Positions 35,281 to 44,258 are shown, counted from the stretch's first letter. The stretch is 64,000 bases of DNA from Aestuariibaculum marinum (GCF_014596975.1 NZ_JACVXD010000002.1:428280-492279), one strand, 5' to 3'. Made by a program: numbers and translations. The notes: a model not told the origin generated them from the letters alone.

Positions 35281-36495
35281 TTAAGAAAGCATCATTTTGG
35301 CTTTTTTAATACCAACAACTAAAGCATCGATTTCAGCTTTGGTGTTATAAAAAGCAAAGGAGGCACGAACAGTACCTGGAATACTATAAAAGTCCATGAT
35401 AGGCTGTGCACAGTGGTGTCCTGTACGAACCGCAATCCCTAATTTATCTAAAATAGTGCCTACATCGTAAGGATGAATACCATCAAGATTAAAGGAAATT
35501 ACAGAGGTTTTATGTTTAGACGTACCATAAATTGTTAAGCCTTCAATACTTTGAAGGTTTTTGGTAGCGTACTCTAGAAGTTCTTGCTCGTAACTTGCTA
35601 TGGTATCGAAACCAATAGCATTCATATAATCTACTGCAGCTCCAAATGCGATACCGCCGCAAATATTTGGAGTTCCGGCTTCGAATTTATGAGGTAAATC
35701 GGCGTACGTTGTTTTTTCGAAAGTGACTTCGGCAATCATTTCGCCTCCACCCTGATAAGGGGGTAATTTTTTTAACCATGCTTCCTTACCGTAAAGCATG
35801 CCTTGTCCAGTAGGGCCACACATTTTATGTGCTGAAGCGACATAAAAATCGACGTCTAAAGCCTGAACATCTGGTTTTATATGTGGTGTAGACTGCGCAC
35901 CGTCGATTAAAACAGCAGCGCCAACCAAATGTGCTTGTTTTATGATATACTCTATAGGGTTTATCGTTCCTAAGGCATTTGAAATATGATTGACGAAAAC
36001 CAACTTTGTTTTTTCAGATAATAAAGCATCAAATTCTGAAATAACGAGTTCGCCATCCTGATTCATTGGGATGACTTTTAAGGAGGCTCCTGTACGTTCG
36101 CAAAGCATTTGCCAAGGCACAATATTACTGTGATGTTCTAAAGCTGAAACGATAATTTCATCGCCTTTAGTTAATAGCGATGAAAACCCGTTAGCAACTA
36201 AGTTGATGCCATGTGTTGTTCCTGAAGTAAAAATGATTTCATGCGCATGTTTCGCATTGAAATGTGCCTGAATTTTTTGTCTGGCCTGCTCGTATTTATC
36301 GGTAGCTTCCTGACTTAAACTATGTACCCCACGATGAATGTTAGCATTGTAGTTTGAATAATAATCTACAATCACATCAATAACCTGTTGAGGTGTTTGT
36401 GAGGTTGCAGCATTATCAAAATATACTAAAGGTTTACCATTTACTTCACGTGAAAGAATAGGAAAGTCTTTTCGTATGGTTTCTACATTAAACAT
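35281..36495 (-). CDS. sufS: Cysteine desulfurase SufS
   Basis: A 404-residue PLP enzyme that removes sulfur from cysteine and passes it through SufE to the SufBCD scaffold. PLP is bound at Lys224 (ASAHKMCGPTGQG) and the persulfide cysteine is Cys362 in RTGHHCAQP, the group II (SufS) context. The N-terminal YFDNAATSQTP and ANIHRGVHSLS are typical. It is separated from sufD by 99 bases that contain a large hairpin. The start ATG at 36495 gives the standard N-terminus. Confidence 0.96.
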   Translation of the reverse strand: MFNVETIRKDFPILSREVNGKPLVYFDNAATSQTPQQVIDVIVDYYSNYNANIHRGVHSLSQEATDKYEQARQKIQAHFNAKHAHEIIFTSGTTHGINLVANGFSSLLTKGDEIIVSALEHHSNIVPWQMLCERTGASLKVIPMNQDGELVISEFDALLSEKTKLVFVNHISNALGTINPIEYIIKQAHLVGAAVLIDGAQSTPHIKPDVQALDVDFYVASAHKMCGPTGQGMLYGKEAWLKKLPPYQGGGEMIAEVTFEKTTYADLPHKFEAGTPNICGGIAFGAAVDYMNAIGFDTIASYEQELLEYATKNLQSIEGLTIYGTSKHKTSVISFNLDGIHPYDVGTILDKLGIAVRTGHHCAQPIMDFYSIPGTVRASFAFYNTKAEIDALVVGIKKAKMMLS

Positions 36496-36528
36496 AGTTG
36501 GTGTGTTTAGCCCCGATAGAGGTATTTG

Positions 36529-36587
36529 TTGAAGCTCTTCCCGGCAGGTGTCGGGAAAGCGACTACCGATAGCGGGAAGAGCTTCAA
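36529..36587. repeat. Palindromic repeat element between sufD and sufS
   Basis: TTGAAGCTCTTCCCG (36529-36543) and CGGGAAGAGCTTCAA (36573-36587) are a perfect 15-base inverted repeat, with a further CCCG/CGGG pairing inside. Read on the minus strand, its sequence matches the repeat after hmgA (6048-6078), so it is one copy of a dispersed element. It lies inside the suf transcript and could tune sufS expression. Confidence 0.75.
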
Positions 36588-36594
36588 AATAATT

Positions 36595-37908
36595 TTACAG
36601 ATCGAACCCAATATTAACGCCTAATTTGTTGGCAATAAGCTTCGTGATACGTTGTTTGATTTCTGGAATCTTTACCGAACTTAAAACGTTATTACTGAAC
36701 GCATACATTAAAAGTCCTTTGGCTTCTTTTTCTGGAATTCCGCGCGAACGCATGTAGAACATAGCACTTTCGTCTAACTGACCAATCGTACAACCGTGAG
36801 AACATTTTACATCGTCGGCAAAAATCTCTAATTGTGGTTTGGTGTTTATCGTCGCTTTATCGCTAATTAAAATGTTATTGTTAGCCTGAAAGGCATTGGT
36901 TTTTTGCGCTTCTTTTTCAACAACAACTTTACCATTAAATACGCCAACGGCATTATCGTCGAAAATACCTTTGTAATCCTGGTGGCTTTCGCAGTTAGGT
37001 TCGATATGGTGTACTAAAGTGTTGTGATCTACATGTTGTTTATCGCCAATAATGGTCACACCTTTTAGTGTAGAATCGATACGTTCTCCGTTTTGGAAGA
37101 AGTTAAGATTGTTTCGCGTTAATTTACCGCCGAAACTAAACGTATGTACAGAAGCGTGACTTTCGCGTTTTTGGTTGATAAAGGTATTATCAATCAATGA
37201 CGCATTAAGGTTGTCATTCTGAATTTTGTAATAATCAACAATAGCGCGTTTATTAGCAAAAATTTCAGTAACACTGTTGGTTAAAACCGGGTTATCGGTT
37301 AAACTTTGGTGACGCTCGATAATTTGTACATGCGAATTCTCGTCAACCACAATTAAGTTACGTGGTTGCAACATGGTAGCAGCTTCGCTTCCTGTAGAAA
37401 AATGTACAATTTGAATTGGTTTTTCTACGAGTTTGTTTTTAGGAATGTGAATGAAAGCACCTTCATTTGAAAATGCCGTGTTTAACGATGTTAAACTGTC
37501 TTTACTTGCCGCTTTGTTAAAGTAATTTTCAATTACTAAACGGTATTTAGGTTTGCTTAATGCCGCAGACATTAAACATACATCCATACCATCGTGTGTG
37601 GTTTGCGATAGGTGCGAGGAATATTTTCCATCAATAAATACAATTTTGTAACTATCGATTTCGTGGATAAAATATTTCTTTACATCACGGTAATCTAGAG
37701 CCTCTTCGCGTTTTGGAAATAGGCTATAGTCGTGTTTTAGCACACTGTTTAGTGAGGTGTATTTCCAGGCTTCCTCTTTCTTGGAAGGGAATCCGTTTTC
37801 CTCAAATATTTTGATAGCATCGCTTCTAACATCGTGAACATACGCATCGTTATCGACACGGTTTTCGAAGGCTAGAAATGATGATACTAATTTATCTTTT
37901 AAATCCAT
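36595..37908 (-). CDS. sufD: Fe-S cluster assembly protein SufD
   Basis: A 437-residue scaffold subunit that forms SufBC2D with SufB and SufC and takes part in iron entry. The C-terminal SUF core is clear: VHHIEPNCESHQDYKGIFDD, GKVVVEKEAQKTNAFQANNN, KCSHGCTIGQLDESAMFYMRSRGIP. The N-terminus GFPSKKEEAWKYTSL is the usual one. The gene begins nine bases after sufC. Confidence 0.96.
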   Translation of the reverse strand: MDLKDKLVSSFLAFENRVDNDAYVHDVRSDAIKIFEENGFPSKKEEAWKYTSLNSVLKHDYSLFPKREEALDYRDVKKYFIHEIDSYKIVFIDGKYSSHLSQTTHDGMDVCLMSAALSKPKYRLVIENYFNKAASKDSLTSLNTAFSNEGAFIHIPKNKLVEKPIQIVHFSTGSEAATMLQPRNLIVVDENSHVQIIERHQSLTDNPVLTNSVTEIFANKRAIVDYYKIQNDNLNASLIDNTFINQKRESHASVHTFSFGGKLTRNNLNFFQNGERIDSTLKGVTIIGDKQHVDHNTLVHHIEPNCESHQDYKGIFDDNAVGVFNGKVVVEKEAQKTNAFQANNNILISDKATINTKPQLEIFADDVKCSHGCTIGQLDESAMFYMRSRGIPEKEAKGLLMYAFSNNVLSSVKIPEIKQRITKLIANKLGVNIGFDL

Positions 37909-37917
37909 TTGCTCGGT

Positions 37918-38673
37918 TTATTTAGCGTTCACTTCTTCTTTAATCCAGTCGTAACCTTTCTCCTCTAATTCGTGAGCTAATTCTTTTCCTCCTGATTTTA
38001 CAATGCGTCCGTTGTATAATACGTGAACGAAATCTGGAACGATATAATCTAATAAACGTTGGTAGTGTGTAATCACTACAACCGCGTTATCTTCACTTTT
38101 TAATTTGTTAACACCGTTAGCAACAATACGTAAAGCATCTATATCTAGACCAGAATCTGTTTCATCAAGAATAGCTAATTTAGGATCTAACATAGCCATT
38201 TGGAAAATCTCGTTACGTTTCTTTTCACCACCAGAGAACCCTTCGTTTAGAGAACGTGATAAAAATTTACGATCGATTTCTAAAAGTTCAGATTTCTCAC
38301 GGATTAATTTTAGCATGTCTTTAGCAGGCATTTCTTCTAATCCTTGAGCTTTACGAGTTTCGTTAATAGCAGTTTTCATGAAGTTTGTTACTGAAACTCC
38401 AGGAATTTCTACAGGATATTGAAAGGATAGGAAGATACCTTTGTGAGCGCGCTCTTCAGCAGCCAATTCGTCAATATCTTCACCTTCAAAAATGATGCTA
38501 CCATCGGTAACTTCGTACTCTTCTTTTCCTGCGATTACAGATGATAAGGTGCTTTTACCAGAACCATTAGGTCCCATGATAGCGTGTACTTCACCTGGTT
38601 TTACTTCAAGGTTAATACCTCTTAAAATCGCTTTATCCTCAACACGAGCGTGTAAATTCTCAATTTTTAACAT
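37918..38673 (-). CDS. sufC: Fe-S cluster assembly ATPase SufC
   Basis: A 251-residue ABC-type ATPase without a membrane domain. Walker A is GPNGSGKST (34-42), the signature is SGGEKKRNEIFQMA and Walker B is LAILDETDSGLD, all in the SufC-specific form. ATP binding drives rearrangement of the SufBCD complex. It starts two bases after the lipoprotein gene and is followed at once by sufD. Confidence 0.97.
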   Translation of the reverse strand: MLKIENLHARVEDKAILRGINLEVKPGEVHAIMGPNGSGKSTLSSVIAGKEEYEVTDGSIIFEGEDIDELAAEERAHKGIFLSFQYPVEIPGVSVTNFMKTAINETRKAQGLEEMPAKDMLKLIREKSELLEIDRKFLSRSLNEGFSGGEKKRNEIFQMAMLDPKLAILDETDSGLDIDALRIVANGVNKLKSEDNAVVVITHYQRLLDYIVPDFVHVLYNGRIVKSGGKELAHELEEKGYDWIKEEVNAK

Positions 38674-38675
38674 AA

Positions 38676-39098
38676 CTATTCTTGTCCTAGTTTTACAACA
38701 TTGTTACTCTCTGGATTGGGTTTTGAAACATTTAAAATTTCAACCACTTCAACTTTATTATCCCAAAGAATTTTATCGTCTTTTTTATTTGTGATTTTTC
38801 CTCTTATTTCTACCGGAACCATATCTGTAGGTTCGGTTTTATATTTTTCGGCAAGCTCATTAAGCTCTTGCATTTTATCGGTTATAAAAACGCCGTAAAT
38901 ATTAGCATGCGTTTGTATTACTGCGGCACCATCGAAATACACAAAGTCGCCTTTTAAAAGGGTTAGCCCGTCGCTTTGTTTAGCGGTTTTTTCAGGACTA
39001 TCGGCTGTGATTGTTTCTTCGGTAGTTTCTGCTTTTTTATCGCTTTTACACGCCGTTAAAACAGAAAGTGTTAACAGTAAAACAAATGCTTTTTTCAT
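38676..39098 (-). CDS. Lipoprotein encoded between sufB and sufC, function unknown
   Basis: A 140-residue protein with signal peptide and lipobox (LTLSVLTAC, Cys17), so it is exported while its neighbours are cytoplasmic. After an acidic Thr/Glu-rich linker (about 21-45), the rest (GDFVYFDGAAVIQTHANIYG, then VPVEIRGKITNKKD and VEVVEILNV) looks like a small beta-barrel reminiscent of an OB fold such as the NlpE C-terminal domain. That comparison is by eye. Gaps of 11 bases to sufB and two bases to sufC place it inside the operon. Confidence 0.8.
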   Translation of the reverse strand: MKKAFVLLLTLSVLTACKSDKKAETTEETITADSPEKTAKQSDGLTLLKGDFVYFDGAAVIQTHANIYGVFITDKMQELNELAEKYKTEPTDMVPVEIRGKITNKKDDKILWDNKVEVVEILNVSKPNPESNNVVKLGQE

Positions 39099-39109
39099 AT
39101 TACAGAGAT

Positions 39110-40558
39110 TTATCCAACGCTTCCTTCTAAGCTAATTTCTAATAATTTTTGAGCTTCAACGGCGAATTCCATAGGTAACTTGTTAAGTACCTCTTTACTG
39201 AACCCGTTTACGATAAGCGCAATAGCTTTTTCGGTGTCGATACCACGTTGGTTACAATAGAAAATCTGGTCTTCACCAATTTTACTGGTTGTTGCCTCAT
39301 GCTCGATTTGAGCTGTCTTATTTTTAGCTTCGATATATGGGAAGGTATGTGCGCCACACTCGTTACCCATAAGTAAACTATCACATTGCGAGAAGTTACG
39401 TGCGTTTTCTGCACGGCTTGCCACTTGCACTAGTCCGCGGTAAGAGTTTTGCGATTTACCTGCCGAGATCCCTTTAGAAATAATGGTAGATTTTGTGTTT
39501 TTACCAAGGTGAATCATTTTCGTACCAGTATCGGCTTGTTGGAAGTTGTTAGTTACCGCAATTGAGTAAAACTCACCAACTGAATTGTCGCCTTTTAATA
39601 CACATGATGGATATTTCCAGGTTACAGCACTTCCGGTTTCAACTTGTGTCCAAGATATTTTAGAATTCTTCTCGCATAAACCACGTTTGGTTACAAAGTT
39701 GTAAACTCCACCTTTACCTTCGGCATTTCCAGGGAACCAGTTTTGTACGGTGCTGTATTTAATTTCTGCATTATCTAAAGCGATAAGCTCTACAACGGCA
39801 GCATGTAACTGGTTTTCGTCACGACTTGGTGCTGTACAACCTTCAAGGTAACTTACGTAACTACCTTCATCGGCTACAACTAAGGTTCTTTCAAACTGAC
39901 CGGTTCCGGCTTGATTGATACGGAAATACGTTGATAATTCCATAGGGCATTTTACGCCTTTTGGAATGTAACAGAAACTTCCGTCACTAAATACCGCACT
40001 GTTTAAAGCAGCATAGAAGTTGTCTGTTTTAGGAACTACAGTTCCGATATATTTTTTTACTAATTCCGGGTGTTCTTTAATCGCCTCAGAAATTGAGCAG
40101 AAAATAATGCCTTGCTCGGCTAATGTTTTCTTGAATGTAGTTGCTACCGACACAGAATCGACAACCACATCCATAGCCACACCAGCTAATTTTTTCTGTT
40201 CGTCCAGAGAAATTCCTAATTTATTAAACGTGTCTAATAACTCAGGGTCTACTTCGTCTAAACTTTCGTATTTAGGTTTTTTATTTGGTGCTGAATAATA
40301 CGAAATGGCTTGAAAGTTTGGTTTCTCATAGTGTACGTTAGCCCATTCCGGCTCGGTCATACCTTGCCAGATACGAAAGGCTTCTAAACGCCACTCGGTC
40401 ATCCATTCCGGCTCTTCTTTTTTAACAGAAATAGCACGTACTATATCTTCATTTAAACCAACAGGAAATGTTTCAGATTCTATGTCGGTATAAAATCCGT
40501 ATTCGTATTCTTTAGTCTTAAGTTCTTCTCTTAAATCGTCTTCAGTATATTTACTCAT
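39110..40558 (-). CDS. sufB: Fe-S cluster assembly protein SufB
   Basis: A 482-residue scaffold subunit on which clusters are built. Family motifs are [60 protein letters not shown], and the C-terminal [19 protein letters not shown] and [16 protein letters not shown]. Cysteine and glutamate residues of the cluster-forming core are present. It follows sufA by 18 bases. Confidence 0.97.
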   Translation of the reverse strand: MSKYTEDDLREELKTKEYEYGFYTDIESETFPVGLNEDIVRAISVKKEEPEWMTEWRLEAFRIWQGMTEPEWANVHYEKPNFQAISYYSAPNKKPKYESLDEVDPELLDTFNKLGISLDEQKKLAGVAMDVVVDSVSVATTFKKTLAEQGIIFCSISEAIKEHPELVKKYIGTVVPKTDNFYAALNSAVFSDGSFCYIPKGVKCPMELSTYFRINQAGTGQFERTLVVADEGSYVSYLEGCTAPSRDENQLHAAVVELIALDNAEIKYSTVQNWFPGNAEGKGGVYNFVTKRGLCEKNSKISWTQVETGSAVTWKYPSCVLKGDNSVGEFYSIAVTNNFQQADTGTKMIHLGKNTKSTIISKGISAGKSQNSYRGLVQVASRAENARNFSQCDSLLMGNECGAHTFPYIEAKNKTAQIEHEATTSKIGEDQIFYCNQRGIDTEKAIALIVNGFSKEVLNKLPMEFAVEAQKLLEISLEGSVG

Positions 40559-40576
40559 CAGTCTTCAGTTATTGAT

Positions 40577-40906
40577 TTAAAGTGAAAAAGATTCACCACA
40601 ACCACAAGTTCTATTGGCATTCGGGTTGTTAAACACAAATCCGGTACCGTTTAGTCCTCCAGAATATTCCAGAGTGGTTCCTATTAGGTATAAAAAGCTT
40701 TTTTTGTCAACAATAATTTGTACACCATTGTCTTCAAAAACTTTGTCTTCTTCTACTTTTTCTTTATCAAACTTTAAATCGTAAGATAGCCCAGAACAAC
40801 CACCACTTTTTACCCCAACACGGATATAATCGGTCGTCGGGTCAAAGCCATCTTCTTGCATAAGCTCGACAACTTTTTTCTTAGCTGTTTCAGAAACTTT
40901 TATCAT
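40577..40906 (-). CDS. sufA: Iron-sulfur cluster carrier of the IscA/SufA/HesB family
   Basis: A 109-residue A-type carrier. The three conserved cysteines are Cys37 (KSGGCSGLSY) and Cys101/Cys103 (RTCGCGESF). It receives clusters from SufBCD and hands them to target enzymes. As first gene of the operon it lies directly behind the promoter and dyad described separately. Which A-type subgroup it belongs to cannot be settled by eye, so the symbol reflects its operon. Confidence 0.92.
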   Translation of the reverse strand: MIKVSETAKKKVVELMQEDGFDPTTDYIRVGVKSGGCSGLSYDLKFDKEKVEEDKVFEDNGVQIIVDKKSFLYLIGTTLEYSGGLNGTGFVFNNPNANRTCGCGESFSL

Positions 40907-40931
40907 AATTATCTATATAAAAATATATATT

Positions 40932-40953
40932 GTCAAAATTGACTGCAAATATA
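40932..40953 (-). promoter_or_regulatory. suf operon promoter element with overlapping dyad
   Basis: On the minus strand TATATTTG (40953-40946) matches TAnnTTTG, about 40 bases before the sufA start. Just downstream, at the expected transcription start, is the dyad GTCAA-AA-TTGAC (40932-40943, plus strand). Its position suits a repressor operator, possibly for an Rrf2/IscR-, SufR- or Fur-like protein; the factor cannot be named from the sequence. Confidence 0.45.
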
Positions 40954-41122
40954 CAATATAAGTCGCGGATTACCATAGAGCCTAACATTATATTCACATA
41001 TAGTTTTATAGGTTTTTCTTATTGTTTGTAAAATCAATAGTTTGTTGTATAATTTTAGTTATTAGGCAAATAATTTGAATTTTTATTAGTGTTTGGGTAT
41101 TCAATAATCTAAATAAGCTTCT

Positions 41123-41130
41123 TATTTTTG
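41123..41130 (+). promoter_or_regulatory. -7 promoter element upstream of thiL
   Basis: TATTTTTG matches TAnnTTTG and ends four bases before the ATG at 41135. The transcript would start at or beside the start codon. A TTG at 41093-41095 is 27 bases upstream, longer than usual. Confidence 0.5.
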
Positions 41131-41134
41131 CAGC

Positions 41135-42172
41135 ATGATAGAAGATAAAAACCAGCAGCGTACAGATTTAAGTGAGTTAGGAGAGTTTGGATTAATAGAC
41201 CACCTGACTAAGAATTTTGTAATCAACCATAAATCGACCGTAAAAGGTATAGGTGATGATGCCGCAGTGCTTGATTTTAAGAAGAAAGTTGTGGTAACTA
41301 CCGATTTGTTAGTCGAAGGCGTACACTTCGATTTAAGTTATATGCCTTTAAAGCACTTAGGGTATAAATCGGTGATTGTAAATTTGTCCGATGTGTACGC
41401 TATGAATGCTACGGCTACACAAATTACCGTATCTATTGCGGTTTCTAATCGTTTTCCATTGGAAGCTTTAGAAGAAATTTATGCAGGTATAGAAACAGCG
41501 GCTAAAATTTATAATATTGATGTGGTTGGAGGTGATACGACGTCTTCTAACAAAGGTCTTTTAATTTCTGTAACTGCTTTAGGTGAAGTAGAAAATGAAG
41601 TATATCGAAACGGAGCAAAACCTAACGATTTATTAGTGGTTACCGGAGATGTAGGTGCCGCTTATATGGGGTTACAGGTGTTGGAACGTGAAAAGGAAGT
41701 GTTTAAAGTCAACCCAAATAATCAACCGGATTTAGATCAATATACCTATGTTATTGAGCGTCAGTTAAAGCCTGAAGCTAGAAAAGATATAGTGAAGTTG
41801 TTGCAGGATTTAGATGTTAAACCAACATCGATGATTGATATTAGTGACGGATTATCTTCTGAAATTATGCACATCTGTAAGCAAAGTAAAGTGGGGTGTG
41901 ATTTGTACGAAACAAAAATACCTTTAGATCCTCAGGTCATTTCAACATGTGAAGAGTTCAATATTGATAGTACTACGGTGGCTTTAAACGGGGGGGAGGA
42001 TTACGAATTGTTAATGACCATTTCACAGGACGATTATCCGAAAATTAAAGCGAATCCTAATTTAACGGTTATAGGTTATATGACTGAGGAAAGTGCTGGT
42101 ATGCATTTAGTAACCAGGGCAGAAACTAAAATACCAATTAAAGCTCAAGGTTGGAAAAACTTTAACGAGTAA
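41135..42172 (+). CDS. thiL: Thiamine-monophosphate kinase
   Basis: A 345-residue enzyme of the PurM/AIRS superfamily that phosphorylates thiamine monophosphate to thiamine diphosphate with ATP. Motifs are KGIGDDAAVLDF and VVTTDLLVEGVHFDLSY (Mg-ATP-binding Asp residues), LSDVYAMNA, DVVGGDTTSS and SMIDISDGLSSEIMHIC. The length is normal. It is divergent from the suf operon and stands alone, with no other thi gene nearby. Confidence 0.95.
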   Translation: MIEDKNQQRTDLSELGEFGLIDHLTKNFVINHKSTVKGIGDDAAVLDFKKKVVVTTDLLVEGVHFDLSYMPLKHLGYKSVIVNLSDVYAMNATATQITVSIAVSNRFPLEALEEIYAGIETAAKIYNIDVVGGDTTSSNKGLLISVTALGEVENEVYRNGAKPNDLLVVTGDVGAAYMGLQVLEREKEVFKVNPNNQPDLDQYTYVIERQLKPEARKDIVKLLQDLDVKPTSMIDISDGLSSEIMHICKQSKVGCDLYETKIPLDPQVISTCEEFNIDSTTVALNGGEDYELLMTISQDDYPKIKANPNLTVIGYMTEESAGMHLVTRAETKIPIKAQGWKNFNE

Positions 42173-42293
42173 GATATTAATGAATTGATTTTAAGAGGGG
42201 TGCCTGTTTTTACATTCAGGTACAAAGAACAGTAATCAGAGTTTTTGTGAACCCTAAATCTGCAGAAATAAAAAGCAATTAGATTTCAGGACC

Positions 42294-42560
42294 TTAATAA
42301 GGTGAGGAAGCGATAATTTTTCTTTGTTTGCGTTCCATTCTTGAATGGTGAATACGCTCTAAAATATCGTTGATTTCCTGAAACTTTGGTGTTAATTCAA
42401 TTAAATTGCCGTTGCTATTTGTTGTTAACTGCTTTTTGCAATGTGAGCAGGTGTATTCTTTAACGTGGTACGTAACCTGTTTTGTTACTTTGTAGTTATG
42501 ACCGAAAAGACTACAGTACATTTTCGGTATAAATGCTTGGGTGTTAGTAGTGGTTTTCAT
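42294..42560 (-). CDS. Small CxxC protein, probable zinc ribbon, function unknown
   Basis: An 88-residue soluble protein with the pair CSHC in KEYTCSHCKKQLTTNSNG and a further Cys-His region near the start (MYCSLFGHNYKVTK), which together could bind one zinc ion. The C-terminal half is helical and basic (ILERIHHSRMERKQRKI). Similar short proteins occur in other flavobacteria; no function is known to me. It is convergent with thiL and has 61 bases to the next gene upstream. Confidence 0.72.
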   Translation of the reverse strand: MKTTTNTQAFIPKMYCSLFGHNYKVTKQVTYHVKEYTCSHCKKQLTTNSNGNLIELTPKFQEINDILERIHHSRMERKQRKIIASSPY

Positions 42561-42621
42561 GGGTTGTGGTTAATTTGTTGATTTAAACATAGTTAAAAAA
42601 AACAAACAAACCGACAAACCG

Positions 42622-43401
42622 CTATAAATTTTCGATGAAATGCATGGTGTTGAGTGAAAATTCATATGAATTTTCTATGTGAGCCATGTGTCCATCAGGA
42701 AATTCAACCACTTTTACATCTCTGTGTTTGGTTTGATTGACTAGGTTTTTATAGTCTAAAACTGGATCTTTTTTACTGATCATCATGAGTTTATCAAATT
42801 CATGTGCTTCCAGAATATGTTCGCGGTTGGGTCTTATTTTCATGCCTTCCAAGGCGGCGATAATCCCTTGAAGCGGAGTTTGCAACGCGTGTTCAATAAC
42901 CTCTTTTATTTTATCAGCAAAGATTTCTCTGTTTTTCGGTCGGAATAAATTATTAATTGCGATTCTGATAAACGTTCTATGATTTTGTTTTACAGCTTCA
43001 ATGGCACGATCTCTCCCAATTTTGCGTTTCGGATTATCCTCTTTTGCTGTGGAATTCATTAAACAAATACCGTTTACTTTTTTGGGGTGCTCTTCAGCGT
43101 AAGCTAATGCGACGTAACCACCCATAGAGTGTCCTAAAAAGGTTGCTTTCTTAATTTCTAAATGATTAAGAACCACATCAACCGTTTCGGCCATGAGTTC
43201 CATGCTGTGGACATAACCTAGGCATCCGGTTTCACCATGACCTAACAAATCGATGCATATAATACGATGCGTTTTTGAGAATTCCGGTAAAAAAGGCTCC
43301 CACATGTTTTTGTTTTCTAAAAAACCATGAAGTAAAACGACTGCGTTGCCTGTCCCTGTATCCGTATACGCTATGGATGTGTTTTTGTAAGTTAAATTCA
43401 T
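42622..43401 (-). CDS. Alpha/beta hydrolase
   Basis: A 259-residue enzyme with the alpha/beta hydrolase fold: oxyanion motif LLHGFLENKNMW, nucleophile elbow GHSMGGYVAL (Ser92), an Asp in SKKDPVLDY and the His of FPDGHMAHIEN. No signal peptide. It belongs to the general esterase/MenH-like group and the substrate cannot be told. It lies 20 bases behind the HTH-ACT gene and is probably cotranscribed with it. Confidence 0.88.
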   Translation of the reverse strand: MNLTYKNTSIAYTDTGTGNAVVLLHGFLENKNMWEPFLPEFSKTHRIICIDLLGHGETGCLGYVHSMELMAETVDVVLNHLEIKKATFLGHSMGGYVALAYAEEHPKKVNGICLMNSTAKEDNPKRKIGRDRAIEAVKQNHRTFIRIAINNLFRPKNREIFADKIKEVIEHALQTPLQGIIAALEGMKIRPNREHILEAHEFDKLMMISKKDPVLDYKNLVNQTKHRDVKVVEFPDGHMAHIENSYEFSLNTMHFIENL

Positions 43402-43421
43402 AAACTGAAAGTTGCTTTATT

Positions 43422-44078
43422 CTAAGCTTTAACTTTTTTTATGGCTGCAAAGGCTTTGTCAACAAATTCATCTTCAACTAAAATAGTGAACTCGTTAGTG
43501 GTTGAAATCACTTCATATAAAACAATACCTTCCCAGGCTAAACGCTTAAAGAAATGGTAGTATAAACCTGCGATTTTAGAGTTGTCTTCAGGTAGATTAA
43601 CACAAATTGCCGATAATCCGGATTGTGAAGCTAAAAAGGTTTCGTTCCCTAAGCACTCTTTAACAAAAGCATCTAAACTACTAGAAACAATTAGGTTGCT
43701 TTCGTGAATACCACGGGTGAAGGTGTAGAATAATTTCGGTTCCTGATTAATGCGGTCTAAAATCTTAGCGTGGTTATCAATAATGGTATCCGAATTTTTA
43801 ACTGTAAAGTCGGTTAGGTTAGATCGAACTGTAATATCACCTAAATTTTGCATCACCTTTTTCATCTTCACCGAATTGGTTAACGTAGTAGGTGGATTAT
43901 AGCGTCTCAGGGCCATCATAATAGCACCGGGCTTCACGTCTTTCTTGAGCATTTTGCTAATAGGTTCGGTTAGCTCGATAGCCAGAGCACTAAAGTTTAT
44001 AATGTTCCGCGAAAGCGCTTCTTCTAAATAAGGTTGTGTTATTAAAATATCTTCAACACAGTTTGATACAGTCTTCAT
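43422..44078 (-). CDS. Protein with N-terminal winged-helix-like and C-terminal ACT-like domain
   Basis: A 218-residue soluble protein. The first 62 residues (VEDILITQPYLEEALSRNII, then AIMMALRRY) look like a helix-turn-helix. The end, about 155-215 (AICVNLPEDNSKIAGLYYHF and ILYEVIS-like strands, then EFTILVEDEFVDKAFAAIKK), has the beta-alpha-beta pattern of the ACT domains that close aspartokinases. It is divergent from lysC across 180 bases, so an amino-acid-responsive regulator of lysC is an attractive guess. TACTTTTG on the minus strand (44108-44101) is a good -7 element for it. No experimental function is known to me. Confidence 0.7.
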   Translation of the reverse strand: MKTVSNCVEDILITQPYLEEALSRNIINFSALAIELTEPISKMLKKDVKPGAIMMALRRYNPPTTLTNSVKMKKVMQNLGDITVRSNLTDFTVKNSDTIIDNHAKILDRINQEPKLFYTFTRGIHESNLIVSSSLDAFVKECLGNETFLASQSGLSAICVNLPEDNSKIAGLYYHFFKRLAWEGIVLYEVISTTNEFTILVEDEFVDKAFAAIKKVKA

Positions 44079-44100
44079 GTTAATTATTTAACAATATGTG

Positions 44101-44108
44101 CAAAAGTA
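44101..44108 (-). promoter_or_regulatory. -7 promoter element of the HTH-ACT gene
   Basis: On the minus strand TACTTTTG matches TAnnTTTG, 22 bases before the ATG at 44078. Confidence 0.5.
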
Positions 44109-44169
44109 AACATATTTTTTAATAAATATCTTTTTTATAGAAAGGAGTTATAGTTTAGCACTCAAAATA

Positions 44170-44229
44170 ATGAAAATGAAGCTGGTAATTGTAAGTTTCG
44201 AGGTGTTGAAACAACAGCTGCCAGTATAG
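44170..44229 (+). other. lysC leader region with a 19-codon ORF and stem
   Basis: An ORF (MKMKLVIVSFEVLKQQLPV) ends 29 bases before lysC. Its RNA can pair CTGG (44182-44185) with CCAG (44221-44224) and GTTTC (44195-44199) with GAAAC (44208-44212), and AAATAC-ATTAA-GTATTT follows. Lys codons (three) are not unusually dense, so a leader peptide role is weakly supported. Confidence 0.25.
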
Positions 44230-44258
44230 AACACTAAATACATTAAGTATTTATAAAT

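Noticed and set aside
42173-42293. Terminator after thiL (GTGCCTG ... CAGGTAC)
   Set aside because: The stem is imperfect with a long loop and no T run follows, so it was not listed as a terminator.
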